Shown: one piece after another, positions 26,599 to 40,450 of the stretch
How positions within the stretch are numbered: the first letter of the stretch is position 1
How the letters are laid out: every line of letters starts with the position of its first letter
From: Pagrus major
Lineage: Eukaryota > Chordata > Actinopteri > Spariformes > Sparidae
Length of the DNA: 64,000 bases
Reading direction: 5' to 3'
NCBI RefSeq assembly: GCF_040436345.1
Contig: NC_133224.1
Span: forward strand, 12,671,703 to 12,735,702
Notes under the pieces: model-generated
The model's input: only the letters and a program-made list of their open reading frames with translations
Told to the model about the DNA's origin: nothing
The model's database searches: none
Position numbers and translations under genes: made by a program

Positions 26599-27042
26599 CT
26601 AGCTAGTATACAGTCCAGGTAGTGTTTGTGCTTGAGTGTGTCTGATAGCTGTTTTTGGAGTTATTTCAGTGATTTTATTTGATGCCAGTATCTCATTACC
26701 TTTCACACACACATATTCTGTGGTTTCATACAAATCTAATCTCATGTGATCGCCATCAACCACAGCGTTCTTGGCATGGCCCGCCTCATCACACTCCACT
26801 GATATCACTGTGTCCAACTGTGCTTTGTATCTCAGAGTAAACTCTGGTGTTTGGACTAGTTGAGCTTCGCCTAACACGCCAAAATCCTCAAAAGGAAATA
26901 ATGTTGGTGATGGTGTGGTGATCAGCATCCTGGGGGGCTCACACTGCAGATGGCATGTTCTGTATGAGGTGACAGATTGGACATTAAACACTGTTCTGGA
27001 CTGGACAGTGTAGCCAACCAAAACCCAACTGACACTTGACAT
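26599..27042 (-). other. Unrecognised 147-codon open reading frame
   Basis: A single uninterrupted minus-strand frame starts at ATG 27042 and ends at 26599. Its composition is protein-like (mixed charged residues, few low-complexity runs), unlike the Cys/Ser/Leu-rich chance frames around it. No signal peptide, membrane segment or domain is recognised. A frame of this length is at the edge of what 64 kb yields by chance. It could be a single exon, a fragment of an unknown transposon protein, or chance. No neighbouring exon with matching splice sites was identified. Confidence 0.25.
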
Positions 27043-27158
27043 GTATTACATTGGAAAAGGGGATTTGATTACTGAAATTTTGCTTAAATTATAACTATCA
27101 ATAGAATTAAATTGTAATTCTAATGTGATTATACAACAGCAACTTTTTAAAATGATTT

Positions 27159-27177
27159 GGGGGGGGGGGGGGGGGGG
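27159..27177 (+). repeat. Poly-G tract
   Basis: Nineteen consecutive G residues, capable in principle of quadruplex formation and prone to length error in assembly. Confidence 0.95.
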
Positions 27178-29039
27178 TTATGCCTTCAAAAGATAGTGAT
27201 AAAGGTGATGACAGGAAACAAGGGAACCAAGGGTGTTCAGGGCAGGGTTAGATGCAGCACCAAAGCTGTTTTGGCTTCCACCTCAGCCAAATTAATCTAA
27301 AATCAATGTGGAGAGCATCAGAACTAACTAAACGACTTTCCTTTTATCTAACTGTTGTACTTAGTCCCCAGTGGATGAAACTGCATATTTTTTTTACTGA
27401 TAATGTAAAATTTTCTTAAGGGATTATCTTCAAACCCTCTGCCAAATACATGCAGCTTAGTCTTCCACTAACCTAAGGAAAACATTGGGTTCACAGTCCA
27501 TATTTAGTGTTTTTTAGCCATGTTAGCAGCATGGCTCTATATGGCAATGTCAGTCTGTTGGTTGGCGTGTTGGTCAATAGGTCCACCATTCTGGTCCAGA
27601 TCCAAACTACAGGGCTGACTGCCATGAAATGTGGTACAAACATTTGTGCATCCCTCGGGATAAATTGTATAACTTGGACTTTTCATCTAACGGCATCATT
27701 AGGTTTGAATTTAACTTTATGACCAAATACCTGCAAAACTAATGACATTCCCGTTAGCCTCACCTACTGTTTTGTGTATATAAGAAAATGTTAGCATTCA
27801 ACATGCTAAACTAAACATTTTACATGCTTGATATCAGCATATTAGCATTGTCAGTGTGAGCATGTTCACATGAAAATTTTAGCATCTGGCTTGAATCCCT
27901 GCTGTGCATAATTGCAGCCTCACCCAGCAGCTAGCATGGCTCAGACTCTTGGTCTAGTTCGTAAGAGACGGTGTAGTCTGCAGAGGAGCCTTTCATGTTT
28001 CTCTGTGTCCACAGCTGAATCCTTAGCAGTGCCGTCCTGATTACTGCTATCCTGTTTTCAACATCCATCCATGGCAGTTTCAGAGGACTGCTAGGCTACT
28101 TTCCAAAGTGAAATGTCTGTCTAAAAAGAGAATATATCACTCATATGTAGATTTAACCCCAGTCAGTTATCTTTATGACGTCTAACTATAACCTAACCAG
28201 CGCTAAACTAACACCCAGGGAGGATAACAACTAACAAGCCAACTTTATTGGCTTTATATCAGCCATGGCTGAAGTCGTTACACAGTGTGAGAAGTGCAGG
28301 TTGGATTGTTTTCCTCCAGTTTCTTACAGCAAAATTCACACCATATAGTATGTGAGTATTGTGTCAGGACACTCTGCACGAGTACAAATGTGATCATCTT
28401 TGAAATACAACATGAATACTTTGTCGTATAATATAAAAACTCTTTAGATTTTTTGTGAGATTGATGATGATAAAGGATCACAGGGATTTTCACCACAATA
28501 CATAAATACAATCGTTTCTATCTTTATGTGGAGGAAGTACTTAATACTAATCAGAAAAGATGTTGATGTATGAGATGTGACAGGGACACTTCAAATAGCT
28601 CATCACACCTTCAGCACAATACAGTTTATTATACAGGACAGGTCAAAGAGACCAGCTGTGTTATCCCTGTTGAACTGTAGCGGCGTTTTGTAGAACAGCT
28701 GACAAGAGGCGTGCTGAAAGAGGTGGTTGTTGGTTCTATTCCCGTCCTGTCTGAAACTGTTTCCTGTCTGAACCTTCGCTGACCTTTGAAACTGCTTTTT
28801 TCGGGCTGCTTTAATCCGACGGAGAACAAAGACATAATGTACCCACCCATCACAGCAGGTGGCCACACACACACAGACACACACACCTGCGGGCACACGC
28901 GCGCATGAAACAGACTTGAAAGCAGGAGTAGATGTTGGCTGAGCACATCAATGACATGTTAATGAACATGAGTATGTCCCTGCCACTCCATTACACACAG
29001 AGAGAAATGCAGATCTGAACAGACACACACATGCACACA

Positions 29040-29070
<31 letters not shown>

Positions 29071-29531
29071 TGAAGAGAGTGGGAACTGAGCATACTTTGT
29101 AATGTATTATGGCTCTCAAAGGATCTATTCAGTAGAAAGGACACAGTCTGTTCTGACTAGTCTCTGCAGCAAAACACAGACAGACGAGTGATGATTCAAA
29201 GAGAACTACAACTGGCTTAATTTCAAGTATTTGTTATTTATATTTGCTAACTTCATCTACATGCTGTTTGTTGCTGAGCAGACTGTGTACAGTGGGTTTA
29301 TCAGAGCTTTCATTCAATGAAAACAGCTGCTTGGAAGGGTTCAGGTTGATGAGAACACTGAGAGTGAAGCAGAGAGGGAAGCTGTGGGCCGGAGAACCAA
29401 AACAATGAAGCAAGAGATGCTGAAAAACCTCTGTAGATCTGAGAGGAGCAGCAGGGTTGGGTAATAATTCTCTGCGGGTTTATCACTGTTAGCAGCCGCT
29501 TTCACATTACACATCAACATCTGAGTCTTTG
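27178..29531. other. Gene-free stretch
   Basis: No exon is supported. CA/CT-rich microsatellite patches occur near 28862-28900 and 29015-29070. Frames around 28600-28950 on the minus strand read through these patches and are not credible. Confidence 0.5.
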
Positions 29532-29535
29532 TTAA

Positions 29536-29861
29536 AGGAGAAGCTCACCCAAAACATGAAAATTCTTCTGCTCACCATCATTCTGATGAGAAAGCCGAGT
29601 GAAGTTTCGTTGTCCACAAAACAGTTAACGGTGTTGCAGCATTGTTCTTAAACACTGAAGTTTATATATATATAAGTATTTTTAAGTTTTACGTTTTAAA
29701 ATAAGTCTCCATCTGCTTCTATTTATGAGAATGCTGCAACCCTGTTTTGCTGTGAAGCTCAAGACATTTATTGCGGACTACAAGACTTCACCCGACTTAC
29801 CATCGGCATGGGGGTGAGTAGATAATGACTGAATTTTATTTTTTTTGGTGAAACTTTTTCT
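29536..29861. mobile_element. TTAA-family foldback MITE, copy C (complete)
   Basis: TTAA target duplications at 29532-29535 and 29862-29865 flank inverted termini: AGGAGAAGCTCACCCAAAA on the left and, on the other strand of the right end, AGAAAAAGTTTCACCAAAA. The two arms are diverged inverted copies of each other (about 120-150 bp each) around a short AT-rich centre near 29670. TTAA duplication is typical of piggyBac and Kolobok elements. No transposase is encoded. Confidence 0.8.
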
Positions 29862-29865
29862 TTAA

Positions 29866-32288
29866 TATAAGAATATCGATCAGAGCAGCTTTAAAATGAC
29901 AGGGAACGTAGGCAAACGACTATACATTAATAAACATGTTCAAATCTTCTTCTACCTGATATGTTGCATACATTACATTATGATGTCTCAGTTATGAAGC
30001 TCTTGACATTTTCTCCTTTTACATAACTTTCAGCTGACCAACCTGAACTTTAACATGCAAATTTCCTTTGTTAACCAAGAGCAAGCTATCGTGACAGTGC
30101 TGACGCTTGAGAGGGATGGAATTATTTTGTTTTTCATTCTGGCCCTGAGGGTTTGCCACCAGAGTCCCTCTTGTTTATAGTCTAGTCATCTCATCTGAGA
30201 CTGTTGGATGCAACCCAGGATGCAGGATAAGTGCAGTCGAGTTTTACACTGTCCCATCATACTAGGAAAAGTAAAGCAAAAGGTCAAGTATCCAGAATCT
30301 TGACATGTGAAATGAGGAGAATGAGTGACAGTGGGGAAAAAGGAGTGTCCTGGTCTGGATAGCCTCCCTGCTGGCTTGTACAGTCTCCAAGCAGGAGAGG
30401 AGGAGGAGGGGAAGGAGGGAGGAGAAAAGAGGGATAATTAGAGGGAGATTGGTGTATCGCTGGAGGCTGGTAAGGTCCCTGGTTTAGGGACATGGGGAGC
30501 AATTATTATGATCCCATCTCTGCTTCCCCTTCTTACTTTCTGACACTCTTCTTTTATTTTCTCTTTCTCCTCCAGTTCCAAAAAAGGATACGGCTAAAGC
30601 CAGAGAAAGGAGGGTGGGGGTAAGACAGAGGGGACAAACCAGAAGAGGAAACCCCCTTCTTAGACTCCATCACTGCATGTGCATAAGTGTGTACGTTGAA
30701 GCTGCAGAGGCTGCCCAGCAGAGCCGGAGGGACTTCTTTCCACAGCCATGGGGTGAGTACGATACTCAGGCGAGGATGGGGGCTGCAGAATAGACACACC
30801 ACAACCGCATGATAGAATTTCCTCTGTGCGTGTGTGTGTGTGTATTTTTAAGTTTCCTGTGTGTGAGGACAGAGATGAAGCGAGGAGAGTTTTGTGGTTT
30901 TTCCAAGGAGGAGGAAGAGTCTGCAATGAAGCTAAGCGCCCCTCGACTGTGTACGTGAGCTTTCTGAGCAGACCTGTTACTATAATCGATTACATAACGG
31001 AACAATCTGAGCGTAATTCCTTTCACATCACACTGAAAGAAGAGTTCAGAAGTGTTGCTGGCATTTAAAAATAACACAACTTAACAGGACTGCTGTCTCA
31101 ATGGGAATTCAAAGTCATGGCAAAGAAAAACTTCTAAGTCATCCTTGTTTTCCCCTCGATTTGTGTCCAAGTCCTTCTTTACCCTCCAGCAGTGGCGCAG
31201 CTTCATTAAACGAGTGTCAGACTGAGCATGTCAACTTTCACACTTTAACAGCCCTCCTCACTGATGATATTTCACGTGTCGCCATCGCCGCCCACAGAGG
31301 CTAATATAAATAAACACATGCCGTCACTGTAAAAAAAAAAAAGGTCGGCGCTGATCCCACAGTCCAGCATCGCGGAGCACTAGTCCCAACGAGGTCATGG
31401 GACTCTTGGGCTGACTCTGAACCGGTTCCAGGATTTCAGAGACTGAGCTTGAAAGCCAAAGCCAGGAAATCCTCACCTCTGACCTTTTTGAGAGGGGACC
31501 AGTGTGATTGGCTGGGTCAGCTAAGGGAAGCGGAGACTTTGGCTTGATGACTGGTCAGTTTTGTTTTTGTTTTTTGGGATAATGTGTGTTTTTGTATTGT
31601 CGTCTGTCCTCTGTGCCTTGGTTTCTTTTTCACCTTTTTTCGAGATCAAATTCTTTCTGTCTTAGACAACTTTTGCAGACATACACATCAGGCCTCTCAA
31701 ATTCTTCCCTGTGTTTTTCCCCACTGAGCTCAGGATTCTTGACATTTTTTGCTCCTATCTTCTAAAAGTGCTCATCAGTTCTGGTGGCTTATCACTGAGC
31801 TCTAGTGAGGTCAGCATCCCGACTTGTTGGCTACCTGAGCCCATGGATAAGTTTGTTCTGACTATATAAGGCCTCTGTCTTCTCTCCTCTGGCCTCGCTC
31901 CTCATTCAGCAATCTGGCCGGCTTAACTGTGGAAATATCTCAAAGGGCCTTTTTGCTTTGTTTTCAGCACGTAGGATCAGAGATGTTTATTTGCAGAGTT
32001 CTTTTTAAACGATGTGGGAAGTGGATGTGATGTAGCACGTAGGGCTGGTTCAGCTCTGAGTGTTGATGTGTATATGGTGGAGGAATTATAGATTTGGTGG
32101 GAAATGAAGCAAAGTAGAGACTTTGTCTTTGCTGCCAAATGTCTATTTTGTTTTATTAGTACATCCTCATAAGGACATCAGAAGATCGACAGCTTAGTTG
32201 GAATTTTGCTTCAATTTATTTACACTACCACTGTTTAGAGCTGAGGGAAGCTGTAGATTTGGTGATAATTCACTGTGCTGGGTGACAC
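29866..32288. other. Gene-free stretch
   Basis: No exon recognised. A purine-rich block at about 30390-30450 and a poly-A run at about 31331-31342 followed by a GC-richer 60 bp are present. The frames here, up to 103 codons, show no domain. Confidence 0.45.
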
Positions 32289-32292
32289 TTAA

Positions 32293-32888
32293 AAGGAACC
32301 CTTCACCCAAAAATTAAAACTCACTCATCTCCTCACCCCCACGCTGATGGAAAGTTGGGTAAAGTTTGGTAGTCTACGAAACATGTCTGGAGCTTCACAG
32401 CAAAACAGGGGTGCAGCATTCTCGTAAGTAACAGATGCAGATGGGGACTTATTATGAAATGTAAAAAAAACAACCAAAAAGAAAAACATGACATGGCTGC
32501 ATACAGCTTGTCCTGCATAGTCCAAGTCTCTGGAAGCCATGAGATCTCAAAGTGATTTGAAAAGATGTTATTTACACCTTTTCTTAAGCTGAAATCTTCA
32601 CTGTAGCTGCTAAGCTAAAAGCATTAGCATCACCAGGCCTGAAGTCAGTGTAGGAACTTGATGCATGTAAATAACATCTTTTCAAGTTGATTTTGATCTC
32701 AGGGCTTCCACAGACTTGGATCATGCAGGACATGGACTCCTTTGGTTTTCACATTTTTAAAACCAGTGTCCATCTACTTAAGTTTTTTAGAAGAATGCTG
32801 CAATGCTGTTTTTCTGTAAAGCTCCAGAAATGTTTCGTGGACTATGAAACTCCCTCGACTTTACATCGGAATGGGGGTGGGTAGATAA
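32293..32888. mobile_element. TTAA-family foldback MITE, copy D (complete, long hairpin)
   Basis: TTAA at 32289-32292 and 32889-32892 bounds a 596-bp element made of two inverted arms of nearly 290 bp. The shared blocks include 'gtctacgaaacatgtctggagcttcacag' on the left and its diverged complement at about 32820-32850. The inner arm ends 'aaaagatgttattta' (about 32560-32574) and 'taaataacatctttt' (about 32668-32682) are exact complements, leaving a loop of under 100 bp. No protein is encoded. Confidence 0.85.
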
Positions 32889-32892
32889 TTAA

Positions 32893-33631
32893 CATTACAC
32901 ATAATCTTTTCATCCAACATTGATGTAAAACCACTGATAAGAGCAGCTTCAACTCTTCTGGCACTACTTTCTGGTCCCCACACTGCCAGAATAAATAATA
33001 ACGCCTTTATTGATTTATTTATTTTTGTTGACTTAAATATTGGAATCTGCCCCCAAAGTACCCACCACGTGTACGTTTTAATTGTAGAATGTGAGCTCCC
33101 TAAATTACTAGATGCACCAAGTCCCTGCAAACATACTGAGGAACTGGCTTTATTGTTATCAGAGGTAGCAACTGTAAATAGGCAACTGTGTGTCAGTCTA
33201 TAACACATTTAGTTTTCACCATATTTTACTGCCCCTAGTAGCAACAAATCAAGTAATTGTTGCCATTTATCGTTTAAATGATTAATTGTTTTTTGGTTGC
33301 TGATGAAAAGTTATCTTTGGTTTTTCAAACATTCATTCGTTACAGCTACACTGGTGTTTTTCTGCAGTGACTGAGACTGTGCCACATTTCTAAAGCCTGA
33401 CTGGATATAAACACTGTGAACAGTCATGTCTGTTTATAGAGAGATATATTTGCTCTTTCTCTAGCGGGAAAAACTCTTTGGGGTGTAACGGTTTGATTAA
33501 TGGCCCTGCTCTTCTGCTAGATTTGGATTAGGCCTACAAGCCCTGCTTGGAAGTTATTACTTTATAATGGGAACATGTAAGCAAAGGCCATGTGCTTTTC
33601 ATCACCGCAGGAACGACAATTGCATAATGAA

Positions 33632-33677
<46 letters not shown>

Positions 33678-36600
33678 TGGGGGGGGGGCAGAATCAAAGA
33701 TGTACATACAGTGTGTGATGTTTGGAAACGGGCAAGTGTCGCCATAAATCTGGGTTTTTGTTGTTTGTTTCTCTTTCCCTCGACCCCCCTCGGCTCGCTC
33801 TTCTTTTGCTGTGGCTGCAGTCATGTCTGTTGGGGTTACATGAGTCACTTATTCCCTCCGGGGGTGACAGTGATGGAGCCAAGTTCCCATTGTGTTCATC
33901 CCAAATTTCCATTTCAGGATGCAAGCTATTCCAAGCCATACTTGGTTAAAAATAAACCTGAAAAAAAAAGATGTGATGTAGAAGAAAAGTGGTGATCCAG
34001 GGGGAGAGGGGAGGGACCAGAATGAAGTGAACAGATGTGGAAAAGCTGTTCCACGTTTCATTTAGCTCATCTAGATATCTGCCAAATGTGGCAGACTGTA
34101 CGCTGAACTACACAGACAGTGCTGATTCTCATCTGTGTCTTGAGATCAATACTCAGGAGGACAGAGATTGAGTTTTTCACGCCTTTGTTTCACACCTTAA
34201 CACCTCTAGCAGGTTTTCTACATCAGCTCAAGAAAAAAGCTTGTGTCTAAAATGTGATTTACACTAAACAGACTGTGTTCTCCACGGTACATATCAGGGG
34301 CTACAACTGCAGGACAGAGCCTGACCAGCTGGCTGATGTGTCGAATCTAGGACACGTTTCCGCTGCAAGAGGTGAAGTGTCAGGCAGCCGGCGCCTCAGC
34401 GTTTATGTGAGCTGGGAAATTGACTCAATAAATCTGTGAATGGGTGAGAATAAACAGAATCAGGTCTGCGGGAGGAAGGTGACTGCTTATTATGGCCATG
34501 ACCAGAGCTGTCCCTTGAGTGTTGAAGACAAATATTCACAATCACATCTGCTGTATGTCACTGATATACTCAAGACATAAAGATAACATGTTCATAGTAT
34601 GTTCTTACACTGTCATGCCGTATCTGCCAAGTAGATATTCAGTCTGCACAGTGTGATTTGTAGAGTGAAGACAAGTCTTTAGGTCCTTGGCTGAGATAAT
34701 TAATGGTAAACTGTAAATCCGGCCTAAAAAATTGGCGACTAGCAGGTCACATCTATCCAAACCATTAAGGTCCATGAAAACCAAAACAGTAAGCTAAAAG
34801 GCACTAAAAGTCTCAGTAGACCTGAGGGAGATTGTAGTTAGTGATAATTGTCTGTGGGTTCTGAACTACAGGCAACACTATTCACATCACTTGCAGTCAT
34901 TTTGGATGCAGCCATTAGAAATTAATTTAAAAGTATCGTTACTCCCAGGCTTATTCTGCCAGGACAAATCAAACGTCTGCCATGAAAACAGTCATTTTTT
35001 CTTTTAATTGGCTACTACTGTTGCGTATTGTTTTGGAAATAAGAAGAACATTGTGAAATTATGTGTGTTGAGCTATGGAATTAAAATGAATATTTTGTTC
35101 AGAAACACAGAACAAGATGACATCATCATCCGGCATGCAACTAATCAAGCCCGTACCAGCTGTAACTTTCAAATTTCCAGAACTCAATGAAACAGTACGT
35201 ACGAAAAGTACGAAAAGATATATAACTTTTATCAAGTGATAACATGATCAAGGTCATATGGCTGCACGTTCCAGTGTACAGAACGCATTATTTTCTTTAC
35301 TTGCCTTCTTGTTTTTCCTCGTTGGAGATCTGGCTGCCAGTGTGTTTTTGAAGACAGAAAAGGAAGTGATTGGCTAGGTAGTACCACAGAACAACAAGCC
35401 AATAATTAACACGGGAACACAAGCAGTCGGCACCACAACAGACCACAGTGTTTTCAAATTTGACAAATTTATGTGACTATGTAATTAAGAAAAGTTTTTC
35501 TTTTAAAATAACCCAATATCAATGTTCATGTCGGGTGATAGGGTCAGGGTACCTACGTAATGCATGGCCAGAGTGGAGGTATTGGGGGTCAGTTGGGGCC
35601 CACTGCTTACTGTACTCCATGGACCTCCATATTGGTTAATTTGGCCATGCACACTGCTGTATTATTGCCAAAGATTACCAAGTGTTTTAGTCCAGCACCT
35701 TTGGAAATCTATAAATTGTTATTTTTAACGTTTTGGAAACAGAATATCCAATGAAATGTGCACATGACTTTGGAAAGGTAGTCCAGTCGCTGCAACGCAC
35801 CACAGCAGGCAAAGGTCAGTTAATTCTAATAATACAGGAATAGAAACTCCCTCCCACTGGATCTTTTTCAAGGACATGTGAGTAAAAGAATATGTGGTCT
35901 TCTCTGACTTTCACACTTCCACGAGAGAAGTGTCTGCCAGCCCGCCCCCCCTCAGCTGAGTGCCACCTGAGTGCTGAGCATCAGCATCCAGAGCAGACCT
36001 CCCTGGTCGGTGATGATTATGATTGATGCCCAGCACCCACTCTCCCCCAACACGTTACCTAACACCTACTGCTGGCTATTCATCAGCAGGCTACTGCACC
36101 AGGGCTAATCCAGTTAGCAGAGCAGACATGGAGCACCGGAGCTCACTGAGGCAATAGAGCGCATAGGTGTATATTTTCATCTAATAAAATGCCACAGGAG
36201 TGTGGCTGCAGTGATTTATCCTCTTTGTGATCAGTGTTGAGTTTTCCCAACTAAGCAACACCTGTCACATTTTGTATTTTAAAAACAAGGTTTTCCTTTT
36301 GTATAGAGCCTGAGAATATTCACTGATATTCAGCTGATTAATGTATCAATTTATGAGGCCTAATTGATGGATGGATGGATGGATGGATGGATGGACTGAT
36401 GGATGGGTGGGTGGGTTGGTACACATGATTGTAGCTTCAAAGTAAAGTCAAACAACTCCAGTTAAATTGGAATATTTAATGACAACAGCAGTTATACATC
36501 CAGCAGTCACTTTAGCATCCATTTAGAGATGTGTTGGTATCCATCTGAAACAGTTAGCTCCAATTTTCACTCCTTTAAGGTACAAATTTGTCTCCACCAA

Positions 36601-39285
36601 CTAATGAGAGAAAAGAATTGGCTCTTTAGCTGCTAAATCCTCCATTGTGTGCACAAGCTAGTTGCTAACTTAGTTATATTTTGCTTAGCAGGTTTCGGTT
36701 GAAACAATACTCTTGAAACAATACTGTCTGGTGTGTTCAGACTACCGGTGACATAGCATCAGGCTACAAGTCATTTCAATGGAAGCTGACTATATAAAGC
36801 TATAAGCTGATACCCGTCACAGACATGCTACAAGTCAAAGTTGCTAGCTAGCCTAGACTTTCAACGATGACTTGGTGACGATGTAGTTCGCCAGGCAACT
36901 TTGCCGCTTGTTGTGTGAATGTTTCATGAGCAATACAAGACAGTGAGCTGAAACAGGCTGAAAAGGTGAACAGAAAAAAATTATCTAATATCAACTTTGG
37001 AGGGACAACCACATGACATTTTCTCATGAGCAGTTTGAAGAGGACACCAGATGTAGTGCTATAACTCTGACAAATATTCTGTCTGGCCAGCTAAGAAAAA
37101 CTACACTGGTACTGCAAACACTGGAGGTTGTGTTTACAGTTCTGTATATATATTATGTAAATTGACCTAGATATGAAGCGTCCATAGCACATAATAAAGA
37201 TAAAGAACAACCCTCTCCACTCCCTCTTTCTTCCCCTTCTCCTCTCCTCTTTGTGTATCTTGCGACCTAGAAATATTCACCACATGTATGATTTGGAGAC
37301 AGAGTAAATAAGGCATTTACAACAGAATAATTTTAATTTCATTTTCCGTCTAGTAGTCTTTATTTTTGTGTATTATTCCGCCTTAGTTTATTGGTTAGAC
37401 AGAGAGTATGATGATGATAGTGGAGTAACAACACATCATCAGTCTGCGCTGTGTGTTGGTGTTTTTTTCATTGATGTGTGGTTGCCATGTGAGATCCAGC
37501 TGCAGTACCGGGGAGTATACATTTGCCAAGTCCTGTCATCCTGAGGGTGCAACATGTACTTTTAGTTTAGTGTACATATTGATTGCTTCTTCGTATACTG
37601 TTGTCTTATTTAGCTATAGACTGCTTTTTCCAAAAACACAATCTAATATATTTGTTTATTTCTATACACTTTAGTAGTATGCTTTAATACACACTATTTC
37701 AAAATCCTACACTGTGGATGGATAGACAACTATCACTGGATTACTTTGACACTCAAGAAGACACTGAAGATGTGTGACTGCAAGAAGCTTATGCTAAATA
37801 CTTACGTAGGAGGATCATTTGTGCATAATGTCTGTAGAGACATATGGCTGATGACAACCACATGCAATTGAAAAGCTTTTGCAAAAAGTACTAAGTACTA
37901 AGATGGGGAAATATATCAGAGGTAAAAAAAAAAAAAAAGCGCACTTCAATCTGCATAACAATTCCCAGAAGGTAACAGTTTTTCAGAAGCCTGAGCAGCC
38001 GTACCTTAGATTAAAGACACGTAAGTCGCTACACTTACAATAAAGCACCTTTTACAAAAGTAACTGGATCCTGTGATGGCTGTCTGCCCTTCCTTATGTC
38101 AAGCAACCCACATCTGTGATTAGAGAGACTGAACAATGACAAAAAATAAAATGATTTATTGCATCAACATATAGCTTTTTGTGCTCATTCCCTTCACACG
38201 TGACATTGAGGGTTCAGCCAAGTGCCTTAAATTTAGATGATCAGGATAGCTACACATGTATTGCCTGTATAGTGCCTTTGAATGAAAAAATAAATTATAA
38301 ACTAAATGTCTTACACATTTTAATTCATAAGCAATAAAATACACCTTGCTTGTTTCAATGCCTTCAGGGGTTTTGCTCTCAGCCTTACTTAGTCTCGTAT
38401 GGCCAGGACTAGGATTGGTTGCCATTGTTAGCAAACTTCAGCTAGACTAGGAGCAACTTGACCACAGTGCTATTAAAATTATCATTTGTGCAGCTATAAT
38501 TAATATGTGAATAAATCTAGCAGGGAGGTATGGTGGCCCAGAGTGTCACCTGGCAGCAACCATGCAATGCAATGCAAGCCATTATGTGGAGAATCTCTAT
38601 GTGATTACAGTGGCATGTTTCAAATTGTTGTGAAGAACAAATGTTGGATTGTGAAACAATCATCTATAAGAACTACACTTCTACAGTCACAGTGTTCCTA
38701 TTCTTACTTCAAACCAGGTAACCACTACGTGCACAGTGCCTTTCACTATGACTCGTACTGTAATTATTGACCGGGGAGCGTGTGGATGAGCAGTTTGTTC
38801 TGATCAGGCCTGTGTGGACACAAGTGTATCATGGGACAGACACTGTGTGAGTGTGCAATTTGCATGTGTAATGTAGGTTAGTAACCAAACACCATCTGAG
38901 CACAACCCTGGGGCATCACACACACACACTCACACTCACACACACACACATGCACCTATGCAAACAGCTTTAATGAGTGTGTTTCCACTTCACAACAATT
39001 TTTTCCCCCGTCGTGTTTCCACAGAGTGATTTTTCCAAGTACATGCACACACACACACTCACGCAAACAAACACACCTGAAATACATAGGTAAAGGTAAA
39101 CGAGAAAGTACAAAACTAATATTTATATAAATAATTTAAATAATTATCTGGAACATTTCAAATATAATTAAGGTTTGCGTTTGTTTTAACCCTCACTTTT
39201 TTAAACTATTTAACACCTACATAGTGAATTCATTTTTCAGAAACACTCAGACAGGTATTTTGTGTAGTTATATAGCAGGTAAATA
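32893..39285. other. Gene-free stretch
   Basis: No exon supported over about 6.4 kb. It contains a (GT)n run at 33634-33674, a (GGAT)n run at 36366-36415, and CA-rich patches near 38918-38950 and 39045-39077. A 142-codon frame at 33567-33995 reads straight through the GT repeat and is rejected. Confidence 0.5.
36366..36415 (+). repeat. (GGAT)n microsatellite
   Basis: About 50 bp of GGAT tetranucleotides, becoming GGGT at the 3' end. Confidence 0.95.
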
Positions 39286-39289
39286 GACT

Positions 39290-39520
39290 GCTTTTATATG
39301 GCTCATTTCTAGTCTGATTGACCACTTAAAGCCCTTTACAACTCAAGTCAGCGATAACCATGCATACACACACTAACATAGCGATGGAGCCACCGGGAGC
39401 AATCTGGAGTTTAGTATCTTGCCCAAGGACACTTCAACATGTAGACTGCAAGGTCCAAGGATTTAACCACCGACCCTCCGATTAGTAGACAGTCACTCCT
39501 GAGCCACAGTCTTCCCAAAC
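39290..39520 (+). repeat. Teleost interspersed repeat (LINE 3'-region-like)
   Basis: It contains 'tagtatcttgcccaaggacacttcaacatg' and 'aaccaccgaccctccgatt', blocks I recognise as part of a very common interspersed repeat in fish genomes. It carries no open frame of interest. Confidence 0.6.
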
Positions 39521-40371
39521 AAGTAGAAGTCTGTCATTGTGTGTGTACGTCTCTAAGAACCAGAGCCATAACATACCTCAACCTCTTAGAGGTACGCTGT
39601 CCAGTACATGCTCAGTCTAATTACCACAGCTGCCATGATGAATCATAGGTGTATTTCCCTTTCCTTCATTTACCTCCAGGACATTAGACCACTGCACTGC
39701 AACATGATCCACAGAACACAAACCATCATGCAAGAATCCTCCTGCCAAATTAGGGCAGCAATCAGTGACAGCTCCTCCAGACAAGGTTCAAATTCAGAAT
39801 GATGTCACAGATGAACGATGCAGTAAAATACTCGGGGTATGTTTATTTTATTTGCCTTGCAAACTGATAGATGCCTTCCAAATGGGAACGTCTACTGTAA
39901 TGCTTCTTTATTTGAGTTATTGGGGCCATTACGACTATGGAAACTATCATAAATCTGGACAGTAATTGAGATCAGGACAAGCATCTTTCATGGAGTGCAG
40001 ATGAAAGAGAAGCAAAGAGCCAGATGCTTCTGGGTGTCAAATGGTAATGGTGAGGGCGTTGTTGCTCTACATATTTGTGGTAAAAACTGTATAATATGCT
40101 TAAAGCCCAGGAATTCAAAAGGAAAATGTCATGTTTTTGGCAAACAAGGCATTTCATCAGCTCACAATTGAAAGGTTCAAGCCAAAAGAAACAGAAAGTA
40201 TGACGGTTTAAGACAAAAGGTTAAGAGTAAGTAGAGTAGGGAGAGTAAGTTCACAGCAAAAAAACATCCGTCTGAAAAGTCAACTCCAGCTTCGTGAGCG
40301 ATGCTGACCTCCACCCGAGATGACCAAAATGTTTGTTCTCCCTTTCACTCCAGGAACACTCACCTTTTTAC

Positions 40372-40372
<1 letters not shown>

Positions 40373-40450
<78 letters not shown>
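40373..40450 (+). repeat. (AATC)n microsatellite
   Basis: About 78 bp of AATC tetranucleotides, directly joined to the interspersed repeat that begins 'tttattcgtatagcgcc'. This is the usual arrangement of a simple-sequence tail on a retroposed repeat. Confidence 0.97.

Noticed and set aside
40373..40450. CRISPR-like regular repeat
   Set aside because: It is an AATC tetranucleotide microsatellite with no spacers, in a vertebrate genome.
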